A stretch of 64,000 nt of DNA from Microbulbifer sp. SAOS-129_SWC (GCF_039696035.1 NZ_CP155567.1:4025001-4089000); one strand, 5' to 3'; shown: positions 7,659 through 16,917, numbered from the stretch's first letter. Made by a program: numbers and translations. Notes: generated from the sequence alone by a model not told the origin.

Positions 7659-8192
7659 TTAGCGCCGGGGCGGGAAGCGGCTCAGCATCTGCGCCAGCTC
7701 CTCGTGCAGGCGCTGCTGGCGGCGGCCCGGATCCGCGTCGCCGGCCGCGGCAGAGGGCAGGCTGCCGTGCCATAGCGGCTGGCCGTCCGGCGCCAGCATG
7801 TCCAACACCAGGGTGTCTTCGCGCACCGGGTGTACCGCCAGCGGCGCACGCCAGCCGAATCCCCAGAAGCCATACCCGCCGTAAAGGGACAGGCTATCGT
7901 CGTAGACAGCCACCTTGTCCTCCGCGAGCAGCTGCAAGCGCACCTGGAAATCCGCATCGGCGGCGCTGTCGGCGGGCCGGTAGCGCCGCCGCAACAGGCC
8001 GTCGAGTGCGCGGCGCGCGCGCTTGACCTGCAGCGGAGACACCGCGCCAGTCGCGAGAGGATCCAGCAGGTAGTAACTCTGCAGGTGGGAGAAGTCCGCC
8101 TGCGCATCGTAATCGACGGCGACCGGCGGCGTGCTGACGCAGCCGCCCAGAGTGAACAGGGCCGCCAACGCGACCCAGAGAGAGGCGCTCAT
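7659..8192 (-). CDS. DUF4136-type lipoprotein
   Basis: 177 residues with a lipoprotein signal ending L-G-G-C near residue 17. The mature part has the DUF4136 hallmark of an early V-D-Y-D-A-Q-A-D-F-S-H-L-Q-S-Y stretch and later a W-x-G-S-L motif. ATG 8192 is chosen over the upstream in-frame ATG because it is preceded by GGGAG and starts exactly at the signal peptide. It is one of two adjacent DUF4136-like lipoproteins; these are usually outer-membrane or periplasmic and have no assigned function. Confidence 0.75.
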   Translation of the reverse strand: MSASLWVALAALFTLGGCVSTPPVAVDYDAQADFSHLQSYYLLDPLATGAVSPLQVKRARRALDGLLRRRYRPADSAADADFQVRLQLLAEDKVAVYDDSLSLYGGYGFWGFGWRAPLAVHPVREDTLVLDMLAPDGQPLWHGSLPSAAAGDADPGRRQQRLHEELAQMLSRFPPRR

Positions 8193-8262
8193 GCCGTGCT
8201 CCCACTGCAAAAAATTCAAAGCGTCGGCATCCGTGCGTGCAAATGGATGACCCCGGAGTCCG

Positions 8263-8808
8263 TCAGTAGGCCGGTGGCAGATCTTTTAACAGCTCGCGCA
8301 CCGCGGCGGCGAGCAGGCTCTGGCGCGACTTGGCATCCTCCGGGCGCGCCAGCAGCTTGCTGGCGCTGCCGCCCCAGATCGCGGGGCCATCGGCGCGGCC
8401 AATACCCAGTGTCAGGGTAACCCGCGGCGCGCCGCTGCGGTTGGGCATATCGACCACGCCGGACTGGGCGTTGGCATCGAACTGGGCATCCCAGCTGGGG
8501 TGGGTGTCGTCGTTGACGAATTGCTCGTCGACGATCGCCACCTGGTAGTCGACGAGCATATCGGCGCGGCTGCTGTCCTCCACTTCCCGATAGCCGCGGG
8601 CGGCAAGCTCCGCCCTCACCGCTGCGCGCATTTCATCATCGAGTTCCACCAGCTGTGCCGAGGCATCGGGCACATTGCCGAGCGGCGACTGGCCCCACGC
8701 GTAGGTGGAAAACGCCACCGGTGCCTGTGCCGGCTCCACCCGCTGCACTTTGACCTGTTGGCAGGCAACGGTGATCAGGGCCAAAAAACCAATTAAAATC
8801 AAACGCAT
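8263..8808 (-). CDS. DUF4136-type lipoprotein
   Basis: 181 residues. The signal sequence ends T-V-A-C (Cys16). The mature protein shows the DUF4136 layout: F-S-T-Y-A-W-G near the start, R-A-E-L-A-A-R-G-Y-R-E-V, A-D-M-L-V-D-Y-Q-V, and a late G-P-A-I-W-G-G-S-A motif. It lies between the MCE operon and the second DUF4136 gene; the pair may be an old duplication, since order and size agree while sequence has diverged. Confidence 0.75.
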   Translation of the reverse strand: MRLILIGFLALITVACQQVKVQRVEPAQAPVAFSTYAWGQSPLGNVPDASAQLVELDDEMRAAVRAELAARGYREVEDSSRADMLVDYQVAIVDEQFVNDDTHPSWDAQFDANAQSGVVDMPNRSGAPRVTLTLGIGRADGPAIWGGSASKLLARPEDAKSRQSLLAAAVRELLKDLPPAY

Positions 8809-8854
8809 AGCAATTCCTTATTCCCTGTCTGATGCGGCTGGTAGCCGGCGCGGT

Positions 8855-11236
8855 TCATTTCGTCGGCCCGGCAACCGGATACAGTTCTATTTTAGGACTC
8901 CAGCCCAGCCACTCGGGTTTCGCTTTCGGGTAGAGCGGGTAGTGGCTGCCGGACTCCACTTCGCGCCCCGTGTCCGGCGCCTCCGGCGTGGCAAACGCGA
9001 GACCGCCGGCCAACAGCGACTTGGTCGATTCGGTGTTGACCGTGAGGCCGGTTTTCAGGCCGAAGTTCACCTCGACACCGCTGGCATTCCAGAACACCGT
9101 GTGCTCGCGCACCAGGGTGCGATAACGCGGCTGTATATGTACGTAGATGTAAACGCGGTCCGCCAGTTCCCCTAAATCGAATCCGGTGACCTCACCCACC
9201 TGTACCTGGCGGTAGTAAACCGGGCTGCCGGCGGTCAGTGAACCGCGGCGCGGGGCATCGAGAATCACCGTGAGGCCCGGGCTGCTCATGGTATCCGCCA
9301 GGTCCGGTTTGGGCGGTTCCGCCAATGCGGTGAATTGGGTTTGCGGCGCGCCCGTGCCGGGCTCCAGCGCCAGGTAGCGGCCGGTGATGATGGTGCCCAG
9401 GTTCGCCACCTTGCTGATACCGATTTGCGGCGACACCACCCACAGGCGCATGCCGGCGCGGGCAAAGTCCTGGTAGCGCTGGTACAGCTTTGCGCGTGCG
9501 CTCACGGCGCTGCGATCATGCGCCAGTCGCAGGCGGGTGATTTCTCCCACGGCGATACCGCGGTAGCGCAGCGTGGCGCCCTCGCGCAGCCCTTCCGCAT
9601 CGGGCAGGGTGATGGAGATATCAAGCCCCTCTTCCAGCGCTGCCTCGCGGCTGCGGTACAGCGTGAATTCGGCCCCATCTTTGGCCGACGCCGCGTGCGC
9701 CCGCGCCCCCGGCGGACTGCCGAAGGCGATGCCGCCGCGCACCAGCGACAGCAGCGAATCCGCCTCCACCTCGATACCGGTAAAACCGGCGCTGGCGTGC
9801 AGGCCGCTGACATTCCAGAAACGACTGCGTTTGTTCACCAGGCTGGCGTAACGCGGCTCAATCACTACGTAAACCTCGACATCCTCGCCGTCGTCGCTGA
9901 GCGCCATGCCCTGCACTTTACCCACCTCGATGCGCCGATAGTACACCGCGGCACCGCGCTGCAACGAGCCGGGGCTGCGCGCGCGCAGGCGCAGGTGCAG
10001 GCCGGGGACTCGCGGATCCATTGGCGGCGCCGTGGCGCGGGCATTGAAGGTGCGCTGCGAGCGCTTGCCGCGGCGCAGGTCCACCTCGATGCGGCCGCCC
10101 TTGAGCAGCTCGTTCAACCCGCCGGAAATATCCAGTGTCGGCGCCGCCATCCAGAAACGCGTATTCTCGCTCAGCAGGTCGTCGGTGATCGGATCCATCA
10201 GCACCTTGACCTCCATGCCATCGATACGGCGGTTGGCCTTCACCTGGCTGACCTTCCCCACCTGCACTCCCTGGTAATAGACCTGGGTATTGCCGGCACT
10301 GACGTTGACGCCGCGATCGAAATTGAGGGTGATGGGAATGCCGGCGTCGGCATCGGAGAAACTCTTGTACAGCTTGAATTGGCTGCCATCGACCGCCAGC
10401 GGCGACTGGCGCTGGGGTTCCGGCGTATAGAAACTGATGCCGCCGGCGACCAGCGCCGCGATCGATTCCATATTCACGGTAACGCCGCTGATCCCCCCCT
10501 CGACCGACAGCCCCGAAGCGTTCCAGAAACGGCTGCCACGGTGTACCAGGTGGGCATATTCACTGCGGATGAACAGATCGATCTCCACCTCGCTGTCGCC
10601 GTCGCCGAGGCGGTAATTCTCCACCTGGCCAACGCGCAGCTGGCGGTAGTAGATCGGCGAGCCGCGATTCAGCGATCCCAGTCGCGGCGCCTTTACCACC
10701 ACCCGCAGGCCCTCGCCGCGGACGTGCGCGGGCGGCTGTTCGAGGGCGACAAAATCGCGCTTGCGCGCGCCGCTACCCGGTTCCACGGCGATATAGTTGC
10801 CGGACACGAGCGCCTCCAGGCCGCGCACGCCGGTGATCGAAAGCTCCGGCTTTACCAGCCAGAAATCGCTGCCCTTCACCAGCAGGTATTCGGCACTGCG
10901 ATTGAAATCCACCTCCGCCAGTACACCGTCGGCGCCGTCGAGTTCCGGCGCGTTGGGCACCAGACGGAAATCGTGGACCACGCCGATATCGACCCCCGAA
11001 TACTTCACCGCAGTCTTGCCCTTGACCAGGCCATCGCCGGAGTGAAACAGAATGGTGGCGCGGATATCGCCCTGAGTAAAATCCTTGTACAGCAACCACA
11101 CGGCAATCACCGCCGCGATCAGCGGCAACACCCACACCAACGGCAGGCCGCGACTGCGTTGAACCACCGCCGCCTGCGCTTCCTGCCGGGGATACTCGTC
11201 AGCCATTCCCAGCGGCTCCTTCTCGTTGTTGTTCAT
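8855..11236 (-). CDS. six-domain MCE protein (LetB/PqiB-like)
   Basis: 793-residue inner-membrane-anchored protein that would span the periplasm as a lipid conduit. One TM helix is at about residues 30-49. It is followed by six MCE repeats at about 50-176, 177-299, 300-412, 413-537, 538-654 and 655-775; each has the core Y-Y-R/Q-x-[VI]-x-V-G-[KQE]-V signature and an F/L-W near its end. E. coli PqiB has three such domains and LetB seven, so six is intermediate. The gene overlaps the stop of the upstream PqiA-like gene (start 11236; ATG 11206 is an alternative with less overlap), so it belongs to that operon. Role is inferred from LetB and PqiB. Confidence 0.88.
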   Translation of the reverse strand: MNNNEKEPLGMADEYPRQEAQAAVVQRSRGLPLVWVLPLIAAVIAVWLLYKDFTQGDIRATILFHSGDGLVKGKTAVKYSGVDIGVVHDFRLVPNAPELDGADGVLAEVDFNRSAEYLLVKGSDFWLVKPELSITGVRGLEALVSGNYIAVEPGSGARKRDFVALEQPPAHVRGEGLRVVVKAPRLGSLNRGSPIYYRQLRVGQVENYRLGDGDSEVEIDLFIRSEYAHLVHRGSRFWNASGLSVEGGISGVTVNMESIAALVAGGISFYTPEPQRQSPLAVDGSQFKLYKSFSDADAGIPITLNFDRGVNVSAGNTQVYYQGVQVGKVSQVKANRRIDGMEVKVLMDPITDDLLSENTRFWMAAPTLDISGGLNELLKGGRIEVDLRRGKRSQRTFNARATAPPMDPRVPGLHLRLRARSPGSLQRGAAVYYRRIEVGKVQGMALSDDGEDVEVYVVIEPRYASLVNKRSRFWNVSGLHASAGFTGIEVEADSLLSLVRGGIAFGSPPGARAHAASAKDGAEFTLYRSREAALEEGLDISITLPDAEGLREGATLRYRGIAVGEITRLRLAHDRSAVSARAKLYQRYQDFARAGMRLWVVSPQIGISKVANLGTIITGRYLALEPGTGAPQTQFTALAEPPKPDLADTMSSPGLTVILDAPRRGSLTAGSPVYYRQVQVGEVTGFDLGELADRVYIYVHIQPRYRTLVREHTVFWNASGVEVNFGLKTGLTVNTESTKSLLAGGLAFATPEAPDTGREVESGSHYPLYPKAKPEWLGWSPKIELYPVAGPTK

Positions 11237-11876
11237 GCGCCCCCTGTCCGTCGCGCGCCTCGTCGTAGGCGTCCCAGATCAGGCGCGGATCGAAGCTGCG
11301 CGCCGCCATCATGGTAACCACCACTACCGAGGCAAACGCGGTGCTGCCGGGGCCGGCGCGCACCTGGGCAACGGCGCCCATATCCACCAGCGCCACCAGA
11401 ATCGAAATCATGCACAGGTCCAGCAGCGACCAGCGGCCGATTCCCGAGACCACACGGTACAGTTTCATTGCCCGCCGAGGAACCAGCGGCAGGCGCAGCT
11501 GTATCTGCACCAGCATCACTGTCAGTCCCACCAGCTTCATCACCGGCACTACAATACTGGCCACAAACACCAGCAGCGCGATGCCCCACAGGCCCGCCTG
11601 GTACAGCTGGATGACACCGCCAATGATGGTGCTGGGCTCGCCCGAGCCCAGATAGATCACCGTCATCACCGGCAGCATATTGGACGGCAGCAGCAACAGC
11701 GCGCCGGTGATCGTCAACGCCCAGGTCACCATCAGGCTGCCATCGATACGCGTGTGTACCCTGGCGCCGCAGCGCGGGCAGTGCCGCGGTGCCCCGTCCG
11801 CCGGCATTGCCACCAGCTGGTGACAGCACAGGCAGCAGCTCATACCTTGCGCGCGGGCTTTTGCCGGTATCGTCAC
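11199..11876 (-). CDS. PqiA/LetA-like membrane protein, second module
   Basis: 225 residues. An N-terminal zinc ribbon (C-C-L-C-C-H-Q and C-P-R-C-G-A) precedes four predicted TM helices with the PqiA signature L-P-S-N-M-L-P-V-M at about residue 60. GTG 11876 is taken as start: it overlaps the upstream stop by four bases (GTGA) and has GGGGAGG just before it; ATG 11843 would trim the leader but keep the zinc ribbon. E. coli PqiA and LetA carry two such modules in one polypeptide; here they are two genes. Likely partner of the MCE protein in lipid transfer. Confidence 0.85.
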   Translation of the reverse strand: MTIPAKARAQGMSCCLCCHQLVAMPADGAPRHCPRCGARVHTRIDGSLMVTWALTITGALLLLPSNMLPVMTVIYLGSGEPSTIIGGVIQLYQAGLWGIALLVFVASIVVPVMKLVGLTVMLVQIQLRLPLVPRRAMKLYRVVSGIGRWSLLDLCMISILVALVDMGAVAQVRAGPGSTAFASVVVVTMMAARSFDPRLIWDAYDEARDGQGAHEQQREGAAGNG

Positions 11877-12523
11877 ACCGCCTCCCCGCCGGCGCGCCGC
11901 GCCGCCATGCGCGACCAGACCGCATCCTGGTTGAAGCTCAGGTTGGAGAGGGTGGCCACCAGCATCATCGCGGCAAAACAGTACAGGCCCGGCTGTACCT
12001 CCATCTTGCCGAGGTCGCTCATCTTCACCAGCGCGACCAGTACACCCAGCATGTAGACATCGAGCATGCCCCACTCCTTCAGGTGCTGATACCAGCGCAC
12101 CGCCGCCGCTACCGGTCGGTCGAATAACGCCCAGGCGCTGCCCCAGCTGATAAATGCCAGCAGCAGAAATTTCATCAACGGCGCTATCACGCTGCAGAAC
12201 AGCACCAGTGTCGACAGCCACCAGTAGCCCGCTTTGAATAACGACATCACGCCGTTAACAAGGGTGTTGTCGGCATCGAAGGCAAAGATGGAGAAGCGCA
12301 GCAGTGGCAGGGTGGCCGAAGGGATAAACAGCAGTAAACCGGTCAGCGACAACGCCGCGGTGTAGCGCAGACTGTCGCGCGCATTGCGATGCAGGGTGGC
12401 GTTGCAGCGCGGGCACACCAGCTTGCGTCCGGTCGGCGCCACGGCGTCTACCAGCAGCAGATCGCACTCGTGGCAGGCGCGCTGCCAGTGGTGGCGCCGC
12501 CCGCTATTCTGCTCCCGCTCCAT
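11873..12523 (-). CDS. PqiA/LetA-like membrane protein, first module
   Basis: 216 residues. Zinc ribbon C-H-E-C-D and C-P-R-C-N-A, then four predicted TM helices with I-P-S-A-T-L-P-L-L in the first, the PqiA signature position. ATG 12523 is preferred because GGCGGA lies upstream and the extra frame before it is non-descript. It starts the three-gene operon with coupled translation into the second PqiA module and the MCE gene. Together the two modules would equal one LetA protein. Confidence 0.85.
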   Translation of the reverse strand: MEREQNSGRRHHWQRACHECDLLLVDAVAPTGRKLVCPRCNATLHRNARDSLRYTAALSLTGLLLFIPSATLPLLRFSIFAFDADNTLVNGVMSLFKAGYWWLSTLVLFCSVIAPLMKFLLLAFISWGSAWALFDRPVAAAVRWYQHLKEWGMLDVYMLGVLVALVKMSDLGKMEVQPGLYCFAAMMLVATLSNLSFNQDAVWSRMAARRAGGEAV

Positions 12524-12848
12524 TAATTCCGCCAACCCTTGCCTCTTCCTGCAAAATGTTTGCCGCATCCAAATCGCGGGCTGCCGCGTCTATTGAAATA
12601 GCGAATGTCGACCCGATCTGTAGCGATGGCCAAATTCGCCGTTCGCGATCGTATAACCGCACATTCGCGTCGGTTTAACGAAGATATACCAAAATGCAGC
12701 AATCGTCGCCTCGACGCTCCCGGCGCCCCCGGGTACACTGGCGCACTGCCTTGATCCGGACAACCATGCCGGCCTCGCCAGTGGGGAGACTGGCTACGAG
12801 CGCATTTGCAGCTTTTGAGACCGCACCCGCCACAGGAAGTTGACACAA
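12524..12848. other. divergent intergenic region pqiA-like / tolC
   Basis: About 325 bases between two divergent genes. It should carry promoters for both directions. AT-richer spots occur at 12588-12610 and 12675-12695, but no hexamer pair is convincing. No other gene, RNA or repeat is visible. Confidence 0.5.
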
Positions 12849-14486
12849 ATGAACAGAAGTGAAAGAAACCCGAGCAGCGGCCGCGCGCGCCCGCTGAAGA
12901 CGCAGATCGCCACCGCGCTGAGAGCCCATGTCGGCGCCGCGCTGAAGACCAATATCCGCACCGCGCTGAAAACCAATATCGGCACCGCGCTGAAGGCTCC
13001 ACTCGTCGCCGCCCTGTTCGGCTTCGGCGCCATGCAGGCCCACGCCGATACCCTGTGGGAAATCTACCTGCAGGCGCTGGACAACGATCCCCAGCTGGCC
13101 GCCGACCGCGCCAACTACGAGGCGGGGCTGGAAAACAAGAATCTCGGTCGCGCCGCGCTGCTGCCGCAGGTCAACGCCTCCGCCGAAGCCAATAAGACCC
13201 GCATCAATTCCAGCGGTATCGGCACCCAGTTCGCCGAAACCGGCGGTCTGCTGCTGTTCCCGCGCAGCGGCAAAAGCGACCTGGACCAGCACACCTACTC
13301 CGCCAATCTGAGCCAGGCGATCTTCGACCTGCCGGCCTGGTTCGGCTACAAGCAGGGCAAGAAGCTCAGCGAGGAAGCCGCAGCGGAATTCAGCTTTAAC
13401 CAGCAGGAAATGATGGTCCGTGTGGCGGGTGCTTACTTCGATGTGCTGCGCGCCGTCGACGACCTGAAAACCGCCCAGGCGGAAGAGGAAGCTCTCGCCA
13501 AGCAGCTGGAGCAGACCCAGCAGCGCTTCCAGGTGGGCCTGACCGCGATCACCGACGTCTACGACTCCCGCGCCGCCCACGACAGCTCCGTGGCACGCCT
13601 GTATGACGCCCGCGACATCCTGCTGTCCAGCTTCGATGCGCTGTCCGTGCTGACCGGCCAGCCACACGACACCATCGCCCCGCTGGTGGATCAGTTCACC
13701 GTCGCCGCACCGGTGCCGGCAGAGCGCAGCGCCTGGGTCAAATTCGCCCTGGCCAACAACTTCAACCTGAAGGCCGCGCGCCTGGCCTCGGACGCGGCCC
13801 GCTACAACGCCCGCGCCGCCGCCGCCGATCACCTGCCCACGCTGACCGGCTCGCTGAGCTATCAGAAGTCATACAGCAGTGGCGATACGACAACCACGAC
13901 CGAACTCCGCGGCTTCAGCAATACGACCACTTTCCCGTCGGACGATGAGTCCGAAACCCGGGTTGCGGCACTCCACCTGCAGGTTCCCATTTTCACCGGT
14001 GGCCGTATCAGCGCCAGCCGCCGCCAGGCCCGCGCCCAGTCGTTCCAGGCCGAGGATCTGCGCAACCTGACCGAGCGCAACACCATCCAGAACACCCGCA
14101 CCCTGCACCGCTCCGTGGTTACTGACGTGTCTCGGGTCAACGCGCGCAAGCAGGCGATCGTGTCCGCACAGAGCGCCCTCGAGGCCACCCAGGCCGGCTA
14201 CGAAGTGGGCACCCGCAACCTGGTGGATGTTTTGATCGCCCAGCAGACCCTGTTCCAGGCGCGCCGCGACTACTCCGCGTCCCTGTACAGCTATATCCTC
14301 AACACGCTGCGCCTGAAAGAGGCCGCCGGCTTGCTGTCTCCGGACGACCTGCAGCAGCTCGAGGTCAAGCTGAACCCGACCGCCTCCATCTCCCGCGGCC
14401 TCGCCAGCGTGCCGCTGGCCATGCCGGAGAGCAATGCCGCCGACGACGCCAAGGTGGTGCCCACCGCGGCCGAGCCGACCAAGTAA
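12849..14486 (+). CDS. tolC: TolC-family outer-membrane efflux channel
   Basis: About 545 residues. Trimeric outer-membrane channel-tunnel used by tripartite efflux pumps and type I secretion. The mature protein begins L-W-E-I-Y-L-Q-A-L-D-N-D-P-Q-L and shows the two OEP repeats with coiled-coil stretches, G-T-R-N-L-V-D-V-L as the second-repeat marker, and K-E-A-A-G-L-L near the end. ATG 12849 has AGGAAG nine bases upstream. The leader is odd: before the hydrophobic core (A-P-L-V-A-A-L-F-G-F-G) there are about 45 residues built from an 8-residue repeat; cleavage is likely after A-H-A (residue 66). tolC near nudF mirrors E. coli. Confidence 0.92.
   Translation: MNRSERNPSSGRARPLKTQIATALRAHVGAALKTNIRTALKTNIGTALKAPLVAALFGFGAMQAHADTLWEIYLQALDNDPQLAADRANYEAGLENKNLGRAALLPQVNASAEANKTRINSSGIGTQFAETGGLLLFPRSGKSDLDQHTYSANLSQAIFDLPAWFGYKQGKKLSEEAAAEFSFNQQEMMVRVAGAYFDVLRAVDDLKTAQAEEEALAKQLEQTQQRFQVGLTAITDVYDSRAAHDSSVARLYDARDILLSSFDALSVLTGQPHDTIAPLVDQFTVAAPVPAERSAWVKFALANNFNLKAARLASDAARYNARAAAADHLPTLTGSLSYQKSYSSGDTTTTTELRGFSNTTTFPSDDESETRVAALHLQVPIFTGGRISASRRQARAQSFQAEDLRNLTERNTIQNTRTLHRSVVTDVSRVNARKQAIVSAQSALEATQAGYEVGTRNLVDVLIAQQTLFQARRDYSASLYSYILNTLRLKEAAGLLSPDDLQQLEVKLNPTASISRGLASVPLAMPESNAADDAKVVPTAAEPTK
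12912..13007 (+). repeat. degenerate 24-bp tandem repeat in tolC signal region
   Basis: Four consecutive 24-bp units encode T-A-L-R-A-H-V-G, A-A-L-K-T-N-I-R, T-A-L-K-T-N-I-G and T-A-L-K-A-P-L-V, so the n-region of the signal peptide is repetitive. Confidence 0.75.
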
Positions 14487-14501
14487 GCGTGCAGCTATCA
14501 G

Positions 14502-14563
14502 GCCCGGCATATTGTTGCCGGGCTAATAAAAAAGGCCGACACCTGCAGGTGTCGGCCTTTTTT
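14502..14563. terminator. bidirectional terminator between tolC and waaA
   Basis: A first hairpin (GCCCGGCA 14502-14509 with TGCCGGGC 14516-14523) is followed by a perfect palindrome at 14528-14563: six A, GGCCGACACC, TGCA, GGTGTCGGCC, six T. The A and T tracts let it stop transcription from both convergent genes. Confidence 0.92.
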
Positions 14564-14587
14564 GTATCTCCCGAGCGCTGCCAACGA

Positions 14588-15889
14588 TCAATCCATCAGC
14601 AATTCAATCTCCGCCAGCAGCCGCTGTAATGCACCGCTGTTGGCTTCGGCCACTGCGCGCGCGCGCTCACCGGCGGCACGACGCGCATCGTCGTCGCTCA
14701 GCCACTGCGTCAGCTGCGCCGCCAGCTGCGCCGCGTCCTCGACCACGCTCAGGCCGCCCGCCTCGCGCAGCAGCTGCGCGACTGTGGCGAAGTTGTACAG
14801 GTGCGGCCCGCACACCACCGGCACGCACCAGGCGGCCGGCTCGATCATATTGTGCCCGCCCACCGGCACCAGGCTGCCGCCGACAAACGCCACATCGCAG
14901 GCGCCATAAAAACGCAGCAGCTCCCCCATGGTATCGCCGAGCAACACCTGGTGGGACAGCTGCGGCTGGCCCCCGCTGCTGCGGCGCAGCACTTTCAGCC
15001 CGCGCTCGCGACACAGCCGCGCAACACTGTCGAAACGCTGCGGGTGGCGCGGCACTAGCACCAGCAGTAGATCGGCCAGCTCGGGCCGGTCGCGCCGCAC
15101 TCGGGCAAAGGCATCCAGTACCAGCTCGTCCTCGCCGGCGTGGGTACTCGCCGCCAGCCACACCGGGCGCGGCCGGCTGCCGCCGCCGTGCCACCGGTGC
15201 GCCAGCGCCTGGGCCTCGCTGGCGAGGCCCAGGTCGATTTCCAGGTCGAATTTGATATTGCCGCAGGCTGTGACCCGCTCGGCCGGCATCCCCAGGGCCA
15301 CGAAGCGCTCCGCGTCCGCCGGATACTGGGCCACCACCCGCGTCAGGCTGGCGAGCATCCTGCCGGTCAGGCGCGGCACACGGGCGTAGCCGCGCGCGGA
15401 TTTCTCGCTCAGGCGTGCATTCGCCAACAGGGTCGGGATATCCCGACGCGCGCAGACTGCCAGCAGGTTGGGCCACAACTCCGTTTCGATGATGACCAGT
15501 GCCGTGGGACGCAACGCATCAAGGAACGGGTTCAGGCACTCCGGCAGGTCATAGGGCAGGTAGTAGTGCAGCAGGCGACCACCGAGCAGCGGTCGCAGTG
15601 CCGACTGCACCCGCTCGGAGCCGGTCGGCGTCGTGGTGGTAACCAGCCACTGCCAGTCGCTGTGGCGCGCAGCCAGCGCCTCGATCACTGGCACCGCCGC
15701 CAGCGTCTCTCCCACCGATACCGAGTGTACCCAGATCAGTGGCGCGCGGCTGGCCCGCGCCGGTACCCGGCCACAGCGCTCGCGCCAGCGCCGGCGGTAG
15801 GCGGGCTGACGGCGGCCGCGCCACCACAGGCGCAGCAGGATAAGCGGCAGCGCCAGCCGAAAAATCCACGTATACAGGGTATTCAACAA
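14588..15889 (-). CDS. waaA: 3-deoxy-D-manno-octulosonic acid (Kdo) transferase
   Basis: Inner-membrane-associated GT30 enzyme that adds Kdo to lipid IVA. 433 residues, close to the usual 425. One N-terminal TM helix, then H-S-V-S-V-G-E-T (catalytic Glu region), T-T-T-T-P-T-G, I-I-E-T-E-L-W-P-N, S-T-H-A-G-E-D and G-G-H-N-M-I-E-P-A, all WaaA signatures. The first usable codon after an in-frame TGA is TTG 15889. It opens the glycan locus that runs to 26.5 kb. Confidence 0.95.
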   Translation of the reverse strand: MLNTLYTWIFRLALPLILLRLWWRGRRQPAYRRRWRERCGRVPARASRAPLIWVHSVSVGETLAAVPVIEALAARHSDWQWLVTTTTPTGSERVQSALRPLLGGRLLHYYLPYDLPECLNPFLDALRPTALVIIETELWPNLLAVCARRDIPTLLANARLSEKSARGYARVPRLTGRMLASLTRVVAQYPADAERFVALGMPAERVTACGNIKFDLEIDLGLASEAQALAHRWHGGGSRPRPVWLAASTHAGEDELVLDAFARVRRDRPELADLLLVLVPRHPQRFDSVARLCRERGLKVLRRSSGGQPQLSHQVLLGDTMGELLRFYGACDVAFVGGSLVPVGGHNMIEPAAWCVPVVCGPHLYNFATVAQLLREAGGLSVVEDAAQLAAQLTQWLSDDDARRAAGERARAVAEANSGALQRLLAEIELLMD

Positions 15890-15931
15890 GTCCGGTCAGT
15901 TCCGCTGGTTTGAGTGCAAGAATACGGAGAA

Positions 15932-16852
15932 TTATTTATCGATCACTTTATAAAAGTCGAGTTGGGCGCCGAAGACACCGGCAATGACCCCGGCGGAGCG
16001 GCAGACCTTCAGCCAGCTGCGATAGCAGTCCCTTCTGCGCCCCAGCAGCATAAAGAGACAGGATTTCACCAGGGAGATCAACACCTGGCCGACCCCGGAT
16101 ACGAACACCCGCACGCGCGAGCGCCCGCAGGCAATTTTTTGCACGGCTTGGGTCGTGCCCGCAGAATACTTGCGGCGCGCCTGCCAATGGGCGGAAATCC
16201 GGCTGGGCGGAATCGTTTCGTGTACGACCGCTTCCACGCAGTTGACGATATCGATGCCGCGCGCCGCAACGGCGGTAAAAAACAGCGTGTCTTCGCCACC
16301 GGCGAACGGACGGCTCTCGTCGAAGCGTAAACCGAGATCGCGCACCACTGTGATCGGGATCAGGACGTTGTTGGTGGCACAGTACTCCAGTCGCTCGCCA
16401 GTCTGCCCTTTCTTGCGCTGATAAAACTCCGCCATCAGCGCCGGCGTACTCTCCGGTACGTCTGCAATAACGTAGCCACTGACCACCGCATTGCCGCCCA
16501 GCGCAACGGCGCAATCATAAAGCTGCACCAGCCAGCTCGACTCGACCCATTCGTCATCATCGATGAAAATCAGGTAATCGGCTTCCAGGCGCAACGCCTC
16601 GGCAACGCCCCGATTGCGCGCACAGGGAATACCGCGACGCGGTTCACAGACGTAGTGCAACGGGACCGGGAAGCTCGCCGCGAGCTTGTTCGCCACCGGC
16701 GCAGCGCTGCCGGCCGGGTCATTGTCGACCACCGTGACTTCCACCCGTACGCCTGCGGGAATATCCATGCGCATCAGGCTGGTGAGCGCTACCTCCAGCG
16801 GACCGGGGCGCAGACAGGAGCAGATGCAGATGTTGAGAAACTTGGGAGGCAT
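15932..16852 (-). CDS. glycosyltransferase family 2
   Basis: 306 residues. GT-A fold: C-I-C-S-C-L-R-P-G-P-L near the start, V-V-D-N-D-P, then F-I-D-D-D-E-W (the DxD-like metal motif) and a G-G-E-D motif toward the middle, followed by H-E-T-I-P. The C terminus has a hydrophobic segment (V-L-I-S-L-V-K-S-C-L-F-M-L-L) that may associate with the membrane. It is read in the same direction as waaA, 42 bases upstream of it, so likely co-transcribed. Acceptor and sugar are not deducible. Confidence 0.85.
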   Translation of the reverse strand: MPPKFLNICICSCLRPGPLEVALTSLMRMDIPAGVRVEVTVVDNDPAGSAAPVANKLAASFPVPLHYVCEPRRGIPCARNRGVAEALRLEADYLIFIDDDEWVESSWLVQLYDCAVALGGNAVVSGYVIADVPESTPALMAEFYQRKKGQTGERLEYCATNNVLIPITVVRDLGLRFDESRPFAGGEDTLFFTAVAARGIDIVNCVEAVVHETIPPSRISAHWQARRKYSAGTTQAVQKIACGRSRVRVFVSGVGQVLISLVKSCLFMLLGRRRDCYRSWLKVCRSAGVIAGVFGAQLDFYKVIDK

Positions 16853-16917
16853 GAGTACCGTACAGCTAGCCCGCATTTTGAAGAGGGCGCAGACTACACC
16901 TCCTATTTTTCGATGTC

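Noticed and set aside
9335..11317. 660-codon plus-strand frame opposite the MCE gene
   Set aside because: Shadow of the repetitive MCE coding sequence; no recognisable domain and wrong codon pattern.
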